DNA of 64,000 nucleotides from Desulfatiglans anilini DSM 4660 (GTDB taxonomy: Bacteria > Desulfobacterota > DSM-4660 > Desulfatiglandales > Desulfatiglandaceae), in the NCBI RefSeq assembly GCF_000422285.1, contig NZ_AULM01000012.1:1-64000 (forward strand). Direction: 5' to 3'. The notes below the pieces were generated by a model. The model was not told the origin of the DNA. It made no database searches and worked only from the letters and a program-made list of their open reading frames with translations. The position numbers were made by a program, and so were the translations under genes. Positions 17,050-25,959 of this stretch are shown piece after piece. Numbering within the stretch: position 1 is the stretch's first letter; the number at the start of each line of letters is the position of its first letter.

Positions 17050-18892
17050 CCCAGAGGGCGTCCCTGAGCCCGCTCGAGCGTTCGATCCTGCGGCCGGCGG
17101 CGGCCGCAAACAGGGCCTCGTCCCCCAACACCGCCACCCTGCGCCTCGCCCGGGTGAGGGCGGTGTAGATCAACTCTCGCGTCATCAGGGGATTGTCCCG
17201 GTCGGGCAGGACGAGCAGCACCTCGTCGAATTCGGATCCCTGGGCCTTGTGGACCGTCATGGCGTAAACCGTCTCGTGCGCCGGGAGGCGCAGCGGGTGA
17301 AAGCGCCTGACCGCACCTTGCGCCCCCGGGAAGATCACGCGGAGGCCGCCTTCCGCCTCCGCGTCCGGAACCGTAATCCCCACGTCCCCGTTGAACAGCC
17401 TGAGGCGGTAGTCGTTGCGGGTCACCATCACCGGCCGCCCGGGGTACCAGACCCCGCCCGGCGCCGCCCACCCCGCCCGCTCCAGGATCGAACGAACGAC
17501 CCGGTTCAGATGGACGACCCCGTAAGGACCCTCGCGCACCGGACTCAGGATGCGGAACCGGTCGAAGCGCTCGAAGAGGCCCCCCTCGGAGAGGTCTTCG
17601 AGGCAGGGGCCGTAGCCGCTCAACACCGCCTCCTTCAAGGCCTCCATCAGCCGGGCAGCCGGGGGCGCAGGCCGCCGGACAAGCTCCGGAGAACGGTTGA
17701 AGCAGGCCAGGGCCCGTCCACCCGCACCCTCCTTCACCGCCGTACTTACGGCCCCGATGCCGCTGCGCTCGTCGAAGCGGTAGTTCTTCTGGAGTTCGAT
17801 GATGCAATCGCACAGAGGCCCGTTATTTTCGCCCGCGGCCGGTGGAAAGTCCAGCGTCTTTTCGAACAGCGCCCCGAAGGCGGGGGAAAACGCCTTCCCG
17901 CGGCCCTGATCGCAGATGTCGCCGAGGACCGCACCGGCCTCGACCGAGGCGAGTTGGTCCTTGTCGCCGAGGAGGATCAAACGGGCCTCTTCGGGCAGGG
18001 CAGCCGTCAGCTTGCTCATGAGGGCCAGGTCGAGCATGGAGGCCTCGTCCACCACCACCACGTCGGCGGCCAGCGGATGGGCCGCGTTGTGCCTGAAGTA
18101 GGGCGACCCGGCAATGCTCCCGAGCAGGCGGTGCACCGTGAAGACATCTCCCGGGATCCGCTCGCGGACGGCGGGGTCGAGCCCGAGCCCGGCGCAGACC
18201 GCACCGATCGACTCCTGGAGGCGCGCCGCGGCCTTGCCCGTCGGGGCCGCCAGGCGGATCCGCAGCCCCTCCGGGGGTCCGAGTTCGAGCAGGAGGGCCA
18301 GGATGCGGGCAACGGTCGTGGTCTTCCCGGTCCCGGGCCCCCCGGAGATGATGCAGAACGGCTTCAGGAGGGCGGTCAGGGCCGCGGCCTGCTGCCAGTC
18401 GGGGGCGCAGCCCTCACCCGGGAAAAGCCGTTTCAGGATTGTGCGGACCGCACCCGTATCGGCGGGTTCTATCAGCCTCTCCGAGCGTTTGCGGATCCAC
18501 TGAACGAGATCGTTTTCATAGGCCCAGTAGCGGTACAGGTAAAGCCGGCCGGCCTCGTCCAGGATCATGGGGCGCCGGTCGCCGGCCCGCCCGACTACCG
18601 CAGCGGCGAGCAGACGCTCCGGCCGCTCCCCGACCTCCGCCAGGGAGCCAAAACCAGGAATCCGTCCCGCTTCGGAGAAGGGGTCCGGCCCCGCCGCCCG
18701 CAGCCGCTGCAGGTCCAGGCAGACATGCCCTTCGCGCGTGGCGCGGCTTGCCAGCGCCGCGGCGGCGGCGAGTGTGGGGTTGGGCGCACCCGCCAGCCGC
18801 TCCATCAACCGAGCGAAGTGGAGGTCGAGGCGGCTCAAGCCGCGGTCGTCGATCCGGTCCGAAATCAAGAAAGAGCTTTCTCGCGCCGTCAT
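17018..18892 (-). CDS. recD: Exodeoxyribonuclease V subunit alpha (RecD helicase)
   Basis: This 624-residue protein is the fast 5'-3' helicase of the RecBCD complex, which processes double-strand breaks in the cytoplasm. The Walker A motif SGGPGTGKTT is at about residues 183-192, Walker B is VVVVDEASMLDLALM, and the C-terminal helicase motif TVHKAQGSEFDEVLLVLP is present. The length is close to the E. coli protein. It overlaps recB by 4 bases (ATGA). The last ten or so residues (GAGASPQGHD) are encoded by a REP-like repeat unit, so the natural C-terminus has probably been replaced or extended by repeat DNA. Confidence 0.93.
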   Translation of the reverse strand: MTARESSFLISDRIDDRGLSRLDLHFARLMERLAGAPNPTLAAAAALASRATREGHVCLDLQRLRAAGPDPFSEAGRIPGFGSLAEVGERPERLLAAAVVGRAGDRRPMILDEAGRLYLYRYWAYENDLVQWIRKRSERLIEPADTGAVRTILKRLFPGEGCAPDWQQAAALTALLKPFCIISGGPGTGKTTTVARILALLLELGPPEGLRIRLAAPTGKAAARLQESIGAVCAGLGLDPAVRERIPGDVFTVHRLLGSIAGSPYFRHNAAHPLAADVVVVDEASMLDLALMSKLTAALPEEARLILLGDKDQLASVEAGAVLGDICDQGRGKAFSPAFGALFEKTLDFPPAAGENNGPLCDCIIELQKNYRFDERSGIGAVSTAVKEGAGGRALACFNRSPELVRRPAPPAARLMEALKEAVLSGYGPCLEDLSEGGLFERFDRFRILSPVREGPYGVVHLNRVVRSILERAGWAAPGGVWYPGRPVMVTRNDYRLRLFNGDVGITVPDAEAEGGLRVIFPGAQGAVRRFHPLRLPAHETVYAMTVHKAQGSEFDEVLLVLPDRDNPLMTRELIYTALTRARRRVAVLGDEALFAAAAGRRIERSSGLRDALWGAGASPQGHD

Positions 18893-21800
18893 GGTTCACC
18901 TGCCAACAGGTTCACGGTCAGGTCTTCGATCAGTTCAAAAGACAGTTTGTCCCGAAAGACCCCGTAGCGGCCGCCGCGGGAAGGATCCACACCACGCATG
19001 AAGACGTAATAGACCCCGCCGAAATGGGCCTCGTAGCGGTAGCCGGGCAGGCGCAGCGCGAGATAGCGGTTCAGCGCCACCGCGTAGAGGTGATACTGGA
19101 GGATGTAGAAGGACGACTCCATCTCCCGCAGCATCCGGTCGGGGCCGTAGTCTTCCACCCGGGCGCCCAGGAAGTTCGACTTCCAGTCGACGAGGTAGTA
19201 GCGGCCGGCGCGCTTGAAGACGAGGTCGATGAACCCCCGCATGAAGCCCTGCACCGGGGCGAAAGTCAGGCGGCCGAGGGCCTCCGGAAAGCGGCTCGAC
19301 GGCATCCGCGCCCCGTGGCGGGCAAAGACGGTGCGGAGGAGCTGGGGGCTCACCGGTTTGAGCGGAAAATAGAAACCCAGTTCGTTCAGCCGCTCCGCCC
19401 GCCCGACCTCCGAAAGGGTAAAGGGCGCTTCCCCGTCTTCCAACGGCACCTCGAGGACGCGCTGGATCATCGCCGCAACCGGCTCTTCCCATACGGGTTC
19501 GAAGCCATGGAGGGCGAGCTGTTCCCGGACGAGCGGACCGAGCGTATCCCTCGCCGCCGGCGAAAAATCCAGGTGCTCCATCACGGCGTGCAGGCAGGTG
19601 CCGGCCCTCGCCCCCCGCGGGAAGGCGAAACCGCCCTCGGGCGGGCCCGCCTCTTCGGGCTCTGCAGGAATATCATCGGGCCCGCCCTCCGCGGATGAAT
19701 CGACGTCGCGGGCACCCCCTTCCCCTTCATCGAACATCGCCGTGAGGGAGGAAAAGCTCGTGAGCGCCCACGCGCGCTCCACCCGCCTGCTGACCCGGCG
19801 TGCAGCAGCCTCCGCGGGAGCGGCCCCGGCCGGCGGCGGCAACTCGCCCGCCTGTGCGGGTGGATGGTCATCCAGATGGATCGCGCCGCCGGCCCTGCCC
19901 GTGAGCGCCTCGAGCGCCTCCCGGAAGCTGTCGGCCTCGCCGTCTTCGGGCGGCGGGTCCGCCTTCGCCTTTGCGTCCTTTCGGTCCTCACCGGGCAGGC
20001 CCGCGTTGTGAAGAATGTAGGCCGGCGCAGATCTGTCCCCGTCTTTGAACCGCCCCCAGACAAAGGTGCAGCGGTTGCGCGCGCGCGTAAGCGCCACGTA
20101 GAGCAGCCGGCATCCCTCCGCGAGATCCTCCCGTTCGGCCAGCAGGCGGTTCTCCTTCCAGGCATCGCTGCCGAGGTCCAGGGTCAGGCCCCCGCCGCGC
20201 CCCGTGTCATGGAAGAGGATCGGCTCCTTCTCCTTCGGGGAACGGGTGCCGTCCCACATGAACGGACAGAAGACCACGGGCCACTCGAGCCCCTTCGCGC
20301 GGTGCACCGTAATCAGGGTGACCGCATCCCGGTCGCTTTCGAGGCGCAGCTGGTGCTCTTCCAGCCGGGGGGTCGAGGAGTCGCGCCGATCGCGAAGCCA
20401 CTTGAGGGTCCCCTCCATGCTGCGCCGCCTTTCGACGGCCGCTGTGTGCAGCACCTCGGCCAGGTGCAGAAAGTTGGTGCAGCGCCGCTCGCCGTCCGGC
20501 AACGCCGCAAGCCGCTCCAGCCCCCTGCCCTCCAAAAGGAGATGCCTGAACATGGTCAGAAGACCGCGGCCACGCCAGATCTCGTGCAAGGTCCGGAAGC
20601 GCCCGAGCACCGCCTCCCACCAGACCTCGTCCTCGCGGCGGGCATAGAGCTCGTCGCCGCGCACTCCCAGCGCCCGGGTGACGAGGGCGGCCTTCAGCAG
20701 CCGTTCGTTTTCAGGCTCGAGGCAGGCCGCGAGGATCCGCTCCATCTCGAGGGCCTCCGGGGCGTCGAAGAGGTTACCGGTGCTGTAGAGTACGCTCTGG
20801 ACCCCGGCCTCGCGCAGCCGCTCCTGCAGCCGCCGCGCCTCGATATTGCGGCGCACCAGCACGGCGATGTCCTTTTCCTGCAACGACCGGCTGCCGATCG
20901 CGGCCCGGCCTTCCCTTCCAAGCTGCAGCAGCCGGACGATCCCGGCCGTCACCGCCTCCTGAACGGCCTCCCTCCCCTCCCCCTTGGGCCACTGCCACCC
21001 GCCGCCGGGAGGCTCCATGAACCAGAGCTGAAAAGGCGCCCGCTCCCCTTCCGGGGCCTCCAGCCTGAGCCCTTCGTGCACCTTCGCCGCCGCCGGCGCA
21101 ACCGGCTGAAACGGAATCTCCTCAAAGAGAAAGGGCTCCGGCGAGGCCTCGAAGAAGGTATTCACGGCCCTGACGAGATCGGGCTCGCTCCGCCAGTTCT
21201 CGCCGAGGGTGTAGCGCCTCCCGGCCTCCCTGGCGGCCTGCATGTAGGCGAAGACATCCGCACCCCGGAAGCCGTAAATGGCCTGCTTCGGGTCCCCGAT
21301 GAGGAAGAGGACGGCGTTCCCTCCCCCGAAGACGGCGTCGAAGATCCCGTACTGGATCGGATCGGTGTCCTGGAACTCGTCGATCAGGGCGGCTTTGAAG
21401 CGGGCCCGCACACCTGTGGTGAGCGCCGGGCCGGCGCTCGAATGGAGTGCGTGGTAAACCCTGAGGAGAAGATCGTCGAACGACTGGATGTTCAGCTCCC
21501 GTTTGAACGCCGCGATCGTCTGCGGGACCTCGTCGAACAGGCGCCGCTTGAAGCCGAGCAGCATCTGTTCGCAGGTCTCCCTCAGTTCCAGGCGCGCCGT
21601 TTCCGCCTCCGCGCACAGATCGAAGAAGGGGTGATCGGGCGCGGTCTTCCCCTTTTTGAGGGCCGTCTGGATGGTCTCGGCGCTGAAGCGCCGGAGCTCC
21701 TCCGAGCGCAGCAAACCGTTCACGCCTTTGGCCAGGCTTCGGCCGAACGCCGCGCACCAGCCGGGGACCTTCTCCGGGTTGTACCGGTTGCGCATCAGGC

Positions 21801-22530
21801 GGTCGCCCGTCTGGAGGATCTCGCGAACATCCCCTTCGGCCCGCCTCCAGAGCTCCTCGAGCTGCGCCCTCAGCGCTTCGGCGCGCCCCAGTGCCGCCGC
21901 GAAGCGGGCCTCCACCTCCGGTGCGTCGGGAAGGATGCGGAGGCCCGGATGCACCATGCGCTTTTGAAGCAGTTCCAGGAAGGTCTTTACCTCCACTCCC
22001 TCCTCGATGAGGTACTGCACGAAGAAGGGGTGGGCCGCGTAGAAATGGCGCCGCCAGAAATCCTCGACCCCCTCGCGGTTGAGGGTCGTCAGGTCGGGTC
22101 TCAATTCCGTGTCGAAAAGGACGCCGCTTTCGAAGGCCTTTTCATACAGCATCCGCTGGCAGAATCCGTGGATGGTAAAGATCGCCGCCTCGTCGAAGCC
22201 TGTCACCGCGAGGCGCAGGCGCCGGCGCAGATCCTCTGGGCGGGCGGCGTCTGCAAAGAGCGCCTCGAGGAACGGGTCGTCTCCCCCCTCCCCGGCAAGC
22301 CACGCCTCAGCCTCACGGAGCCGCCGCCGGATGCGGTCTTTGAGCTCCGCCGTGGCCGCCTCGGTAAAGGTCACGACCAGGATATCGCTCACCGGGAGCC
22401 CCTTTTCGAGCAGCAGGCGGAGAAAGAGGCCCGTGATCGCGTAAGTCTTCCCCGTGCCGGCGCTCGCCTCGATCAGGTTGACGCCGTCGAGGGGGCTGTG
22501 CGCGAGATCGAACAGGGGTGCAGCGCTCAT
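18889..22530 (-). CDS. recB: Exodeoxyribonuclease V subunit beta (RecB helicase-nuclease)
   Basis: This 1213-residue protein is the 3'-5' helicase and the only nuclease of RecBCD. The UvrD-type Walker A EASAGTGKTYAIT is at residues 21-33, DEFQDTDPIQYGIF is the Walker B region, and GDPKQAIYGFRGADVF and VTLITVHRAKGLEWPVVF are further helicase motifs. The nuclease domain near the C-terminus keeps GFIDLVFKRAGRYYLVDWKS, with the catalytic aspartates and lysine. The length agrees with the family. It overlaps recC upstream and recD downstream by 4 bases each, so the three subunits are translationally coupled. Confidence 0.95.
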   Translation of the reverse strand: MSAAPLFDLAHSPLDGVNLIEASAGTGKTYAITGLFLRLLLEKGLPVSDILVVTFTEAATAELKDRIRRRLREAEAWLAGEGGDDPFLEALFADAARPEDLRRRLRLAVTGFDEAAIFTIHGFCQRMLYEKAFESGVLFDTELRPDLTTLNREGVEDFWRRHFYAAHPFFVQYLIEEGVEVKTFLELLQKRMVHPGLRILPDAPEVEARFAAALGRAEALRAQLEELWRRAEGDVREILQTGDRLMRNRYNPEKVPGWCAAFGRSLAKGVNGLLRSEELRRFSAETIQTALKKGKTAPDHPFFDLCAEAETARLELRETCEQMLLGFKRRLFDEVPQTIAAFKRELNIQSFDDLLLRVYHALHSSAGPALTTGVRARFKAALIDEFQDTDPIQYGIFDAVFGGGNAVLFLIGDPKQAIYGFRGADVFAYMQAAREAGRRYTLGENWRSEPDLVRAVNTFFEASPEPFLFEEIPFQPVAPAAAKVHEGLRLEAPEGERAPFQLWFMEPPGGGWQWPKGEGREAVQEAVTAGIVRLLQLGREGRAAIGSRSLQEKDIAVLVRRNIEARRLQERLREAGVQSVLYSTGNLFDAPEALEMERILAACLEPENERLLKAALVTRALGVRGDELYARREDEVWWEAVLGRFRTLHEIWRGRGLLTMFRHLLLEGRGLERLAALPDGERRCTNFLHLAEVLHTAAVERRRSMEGTLKWLRDRRDSSTPRLEEHQLRLESDRDAVTLITVHRAKGLEWPVVFCPFMWDGTRSPKEKEPILFHDTGRGGGLTLDLGSDAWKENRLLAEREDLAEGCRLLYVALTRARNRCTFVWGRFKDGDRSAPAYILHNAGLPGEDRKDAKAKADPPPEDGEADSFREALEALTGRAGGAIHLDDHPPAQAGELPPPAGAAPAEAAARRVSRRVERAWALTSFSSLTAMFDEGEGGARDVDSSAEGGPDDIPAEPEEAGPPEGGFAFPRGARAGTCLHAVMEHLDFSPAARDTLGPLVREQLALHGFEPVWEEPVAAMIQRVLEVPLEDGEAPFTLSEVGRAERLNELGFYFPLKPVSPQLLRTVFARHGARMPSSRFPEALGRLTFAPVQGFMRGFIDLVFKRAGRYYLVDWKSNFLGARVEDYGPDRMLREMESSFYILQYHLYAVALNRYLALRLPGYRYEAHFGGVYYVFMRGVDPSRGGRYGVFRDKLSFELIEDLTVNLLAGEP

Positions 22531-25500
22531 GAAAGCTTCTCCTCATGCTCGAGCAGCGGCCCGCAGAGGTCCAGGGCCAGATCCTGAAAGGCCTTGTCCA
22601 GGGGGTCGCCTCCGCCGAAGCACAGGTCGAAATAGGGGTCGGTGCACTCCCCCTTCGAAAAGGCGTCCTCCTCCCACTGCCGCCGGGCGCGTTTGAGGGC
22701 CGCCTCGCGCCGCTCGCCCTTTTTCAAGACCCCCTCGGCAAAGGCCATGGACGATTCCGGGAAAAACGGCAGAGGGTGCTCCAGGCCGCGCCGGTGACAG
22801 ACCAAAAGCCTCGCCAGCAGACCCGCCGCATCCTTGGGTGGGGTGTAGGCCCGGCCGGCCCATGCCAGGGCCTTGCCGCTCTTTTCGAGCGCGGCCAGGA
22901 CGCTCCGCCCGGGCAGGCCCGCTTCACCGAGGCTGAACGCCGCCAGGTGTTCGATCCACAGCCGGAGACGGTCGCGGGCCTTCAGTCGGGCGGGCCGGTA
23001 ATGCACGAGCCCCCCGGAGTAAACGGCTGTAAGCCGCCCCGTGAGCCTGAGGCCGCCGAGGGAAAGATCCACTTCCAGTGGGGAGGAAGGGCCGTCAGCC
23101 AGATAGGGGGCGGTCTTTTCCCAGAAGACCTCCGCCTCCATGTCGACCGCGTCGAAGAAGGCCCTTCCCATCGGCCCGTGCGGAAGCCGGCCGGCCGCGC
23201 GGGCGGCCGCATAGACGCGTCCCGCATCCCTGCCGGCCTCACGGGCCGAAAGAAGTTCCACCCGCAGGTTGTAGCGCTCGAGCCCTTCCAGTTCGAAAAG
23301 CTCCCGGTCCTCCAGCCGGCCCTCCGCCTCCTCCAGCACCAGTTGGAGCCTGCTCTGCAGAAGGAACCGGGCCGGATTCACGACGAAGGATTTCAGGTCC
23401 TCGATGGTCAGCTCCCGCGCCTCCTCGCCGGCCTCCTCGGGGAGCGGTCCGGCGATGAAGGGGCCAGGCGGGCGACGCTCCCCCTGAAGCCTCCGGGCGG
23501 CCGCGGCCTGAACCACTCCGTAGCTGAAAAGTCTGGCGCCGCCCGTGAAGTACTCGGGGTGAAAGGCCTGCAGATGGTGGACATTGAGACAGGTTTCAGT
23601 CATGCCGGCCGCCCCCGCCCCTTCCTTCTTTCCGGGCTGGGCCGGCTCGCGGCCGCGCGGCGGCTGCCCCGGCGATGCTTCGAAATGCGTCTCCAGGTAG
23701 TCCAGCAGTTCCATGACCAGTACCGACGGCGGGATGGGGCTGTTGTCCTGCGCGCTCCGCCCCACGTAGGTCAGGATCAGGTTCCGCCGGGCGGAGATCA
23801 GGGTCTCGAGGAAAAGGTAGCGGTCGTCGTTGCGGCGGGAGCGGTCCCCCCGCCGCGGCCGGGCGGCCATGAGGTCGAAGCCCGGCGGACGCACCGACCT
23901 GGGAAAGGCGTCGTGGTTCAGGCCCGCCATGCAGATCACCTTGAAGGGAACGCTCCGCATAGGGAGCATGGCGCAGAAGGTCACCCCGCCGTTCATGAAC
24001 CCGTAGCCGAAGCCCTGACGGCCGAAGCTGCGCGCCAGAACCCAGCGGATGGTGCGGACATCGACCGCATCCCCGTAACCGGCACACTCCGCCTCCGCCA
24101 AGAAGCGCTGGAGCGCCCCCCGGATAACGAGCATCTCCGCCTCGTCGTCCGGGCCCGGACTGAAAAGGTCGTCCAGGAGCAGCCCGAGGTCCCGCGACCA
24201 GTCTTCGAGCGAGCGGGGGCGGACGAGTTCCCTCACGTGCCGGAAAAGGCGGTCGACAAACTCGGCCAGGCTGCCGAGGACCGCCGCCTCGGCCCCCTCC
24301 AGTTCATCGTAGGGGAGAATCCCCTCGAAGAGGAGTTCGCCGTGCCCCGGCATGGCGTATCCCAGGAGGAGCCTGTCCAGCCCGGATTGCCAGGTGTTTT
24401 CCGGGAAGGGCGGCAGCCCCTTTTCGCGGCGGTTCTCCCCGTCGATCCCCCAGCGGATGCCGCTCTCCCGGACCCAGCGGCGGATCGGACCGAGGTCGCC
24501 TTCTTCGAGATCGAAAGCCGCCAGGACCGCGGGACACTCGATGACCTCCAGGACCTCGCTGGCCGGGAATCGCCCGCCCGCAAGCGCCAGGATCGCGAGG
24601 AAGGGCTCCACCAGCCTCCCCTCCCGCCGCAGGCCCTGATCCGCGATGCTGAAGGGGATCTTCGGCGACGCCCCCTCGCCCGGCTGCTCGAAGACGGCGC
24701 GGATGTAAGGCGCGTAGGACTCGATATCCGGCGCCATGACGAGGACGTCGGAGGGTTCGAGCCCAGGGTCGCGCTCGAAGAGATCCAGAAGGACATCGTG
24801 CAGCACCTCCATCTCCCGGAGCGGCCCGTGGCAGGCATGGATCCGGATGGAGTCATCCTCTGCGGCCACCTGCCGCTTGACGGGCCGGCCGGCGGCATCC
24901 ACCTCTCCGGAACCTTCCCGGAGAGCGAGGATATCGCCCTGAACCCTGCCGAGAAGCGTCGCCGGGTCCTCCGGCCCGAAGCAGGCTGTCTCCTTTAGGT
25001 CCTGCTCCTGGAGGAGGTCCAGGAAGTCGCGCCCCAGGGTGCCCATAGAGGCGAGGAGGCTGTTGCCGCCCTCCAGGTGCAGGTCTTCCACCGGCCGGGC
25101 CGAGCGTCGTGAGAGCCGCCCGGCCTCGCGCTCGCTCACGATATCCCCCCAGTATTCGCGGCACGGGTTGAGGAGGAAGACGTTCAGTTCGGCCCAGCGC
25201 GCGGCCGCCCGCAAAACGTGCAGGTGGAAGGGGGGCAGGGCCGAGATCCCGAAGACCGCGATCCGCTCGGGAAACCCCGGCGGCCGTTCCGGGAGGGCAT
25301 CGATCGCTTCAAAAAACCGTTTCGCGAGAGCGGCCCGATGCACGGCCGGCGCATCCGCACGGATCCGGCGCCAAAGCTCGGCCTGCCACTGCGCATCCTC
25401 TCCCGTCTCCCACGCAAGCATCATCTCCGGGCGGAAGAGCAGATACTGATCGAAGGTGTCCGCGATGCGGTCCGCCAGCTGCAGCGCCTTGAGCGGATCG

Positions 25501-25934
25501 TCGCCCCGCCCGAGGTACGCCTTCAGCGAATCGGCGCCGGGGGCGTTGACGAATCCGCCTAAAACCTTCATAATCCTCCAGGTCATGACACCCGGTTCGA
25601 AGGGGGAGGATTCCGGGATCGCAGGCATCACCTTTCGGAAAAGCTCCTCCACCAAGGCGTTCGGGAACGGAAAGCGCACGTTGGCGCAGACCCCGAGCCG
25701 CCGGGCAAGCTGCATAGACAACCAGTGCGCCATGCCCTGGCTCTGGACGACGATCGTCTCTGCGGCCATGGGCGATGACAGCGGGGCTTCGAGGGCGGCG
25801 GCAAGCTGCTCCACGAGCGCCTCGAGGCGGTTGCTGACGATAAGCCTGGGGCGTGGCTGGTTTGAGGTCTGCAAGGTTTCTTTCCCAGATGGTGATCGCA
25901 CTGCGGTGATGCCGCGGTCGTCTTTATCCTTCAA
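22527..25934 (-). CDS. recC: Exodeoxyribonuclease V subunit gamma (RecC)
   Basis: This protein of up to 1135 residues is the RecC subunit, which in E. coli splits the strands and recognises Chi. The start of the conserved part is visible (LIVSNRLEALVEQLAAAL, VVQSQGMAHWLSMQLARRLG), followed by VRFPFPNALVEELF and MSVPF-like helicase relics such as PMRSVPFKVICMAGLNHDAF. The start is uncertain: the longest frame uses TTG at 25934 without a ribosome site, and an internal TTG near residue 21 has GGGAAAG upstream. It is first in the recC-recB-recD operon and is divergent from the acetoacetyl-CoA synthetase gene only about 25 bases away. Confidence 0.92.
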   Translation of the reverse strand: MKDKDDRGITAVRSPSGKETLQTSNQPRPRLIVSNRLEALVEQLAAALEAPLSSPMAAETIVVQSQGMAHWLSMQLARRLGVCANVRFPFPNALVEELFRKVMPAIPESSPFEPGVMTWRIMKVLGGFVNAPGADSLKAYLGRGDDPLKALQLADRIADTFDQYLLFRPEMMLAWETGEDAQWQAELWRRIRADAPAVHRAALAKRFFEAIDALPERPPGFPERIAVFGISALPPFHLHVLRAAARWAELNVFLLNPCREYWGDIVSEREAGRLSRRSARPVEDLHLEGGNSLLASMGTLGRDFLDLLQEQDLKETACFGPEDPATLLGRVQGDILALREGSGEVDAAGRPVKRQVAAEDDSIRIHACHGPLREMEVLHDVLLDLFERDPGLEPSDVLVMAPDIESYAPYIRAVFEQPGEGASPKIPFSIADQGLRREGRLVEPFLAILALAGGRFPASEVLEVIECPAVLAAFDLEEGDLGPIRRWVRESGIRWGIDGENRREKGLPPFPENTWQSGLDRLLLGYAMPGHGELLFEGILPYDELEGAEAAVLGSLAEFVDRLFRHVRELVRPRSLEDWSRDLGLLLDDLFSPGPDDEAEMLVIRGALQRFLAEAECAGYGDAVDVRTIRWVLARSFGRQGFGYGFMNGGVTFCAMLPMRSVPFKVICMAGLNHDAFPRSVRPPGFDLMAARPRRGDRSRRNDDRYLFLETLISARRNLILTYVGRSAQDNSPIPPSVLVMELLDYLETHFEASPGQPPRGREPAQPGKKEGAGAAGMTETCLNVHHLQAFHPEYFTGGARLFSYGVVQAAAARRLQGERRPPGPFIAGPLPEEAGEEARELTIEDLKSFVVNPARFLLQSRLQLVLEEAEGRLEDRELFELEGLERYNLRVELLSAREAGRDAGRVYAAARAAGRLPHGPMGRAFFDAVDMEAEVFWEKTAPYLADGPSSPLEVDLSLGGLRLTGRLTAVYSGGLVHYRPARLKARDRLRLWIEHLAAFSLGEAGLPGRSVLAALEKSGKALAWAGRAYTPPKDAAGLLARLLVCHRRGLEHPLPFFPESSMAFAEGVLKKGERREAALKRARRQWEEDAFSKGECTDPYFDLCFGGGDPLDKAFQDLALDLCGPLLEHEEKLS

Positions 25935-25959
25935 CCATTTGAGCAGAGAGGATCATATC

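Noticed and set aside
19864-22587. 907-codon open frame opposite recB
   Set aside because: It is antisense to RecB, which has all helicase and nuclease motifs. The frame has no recognisable domain.
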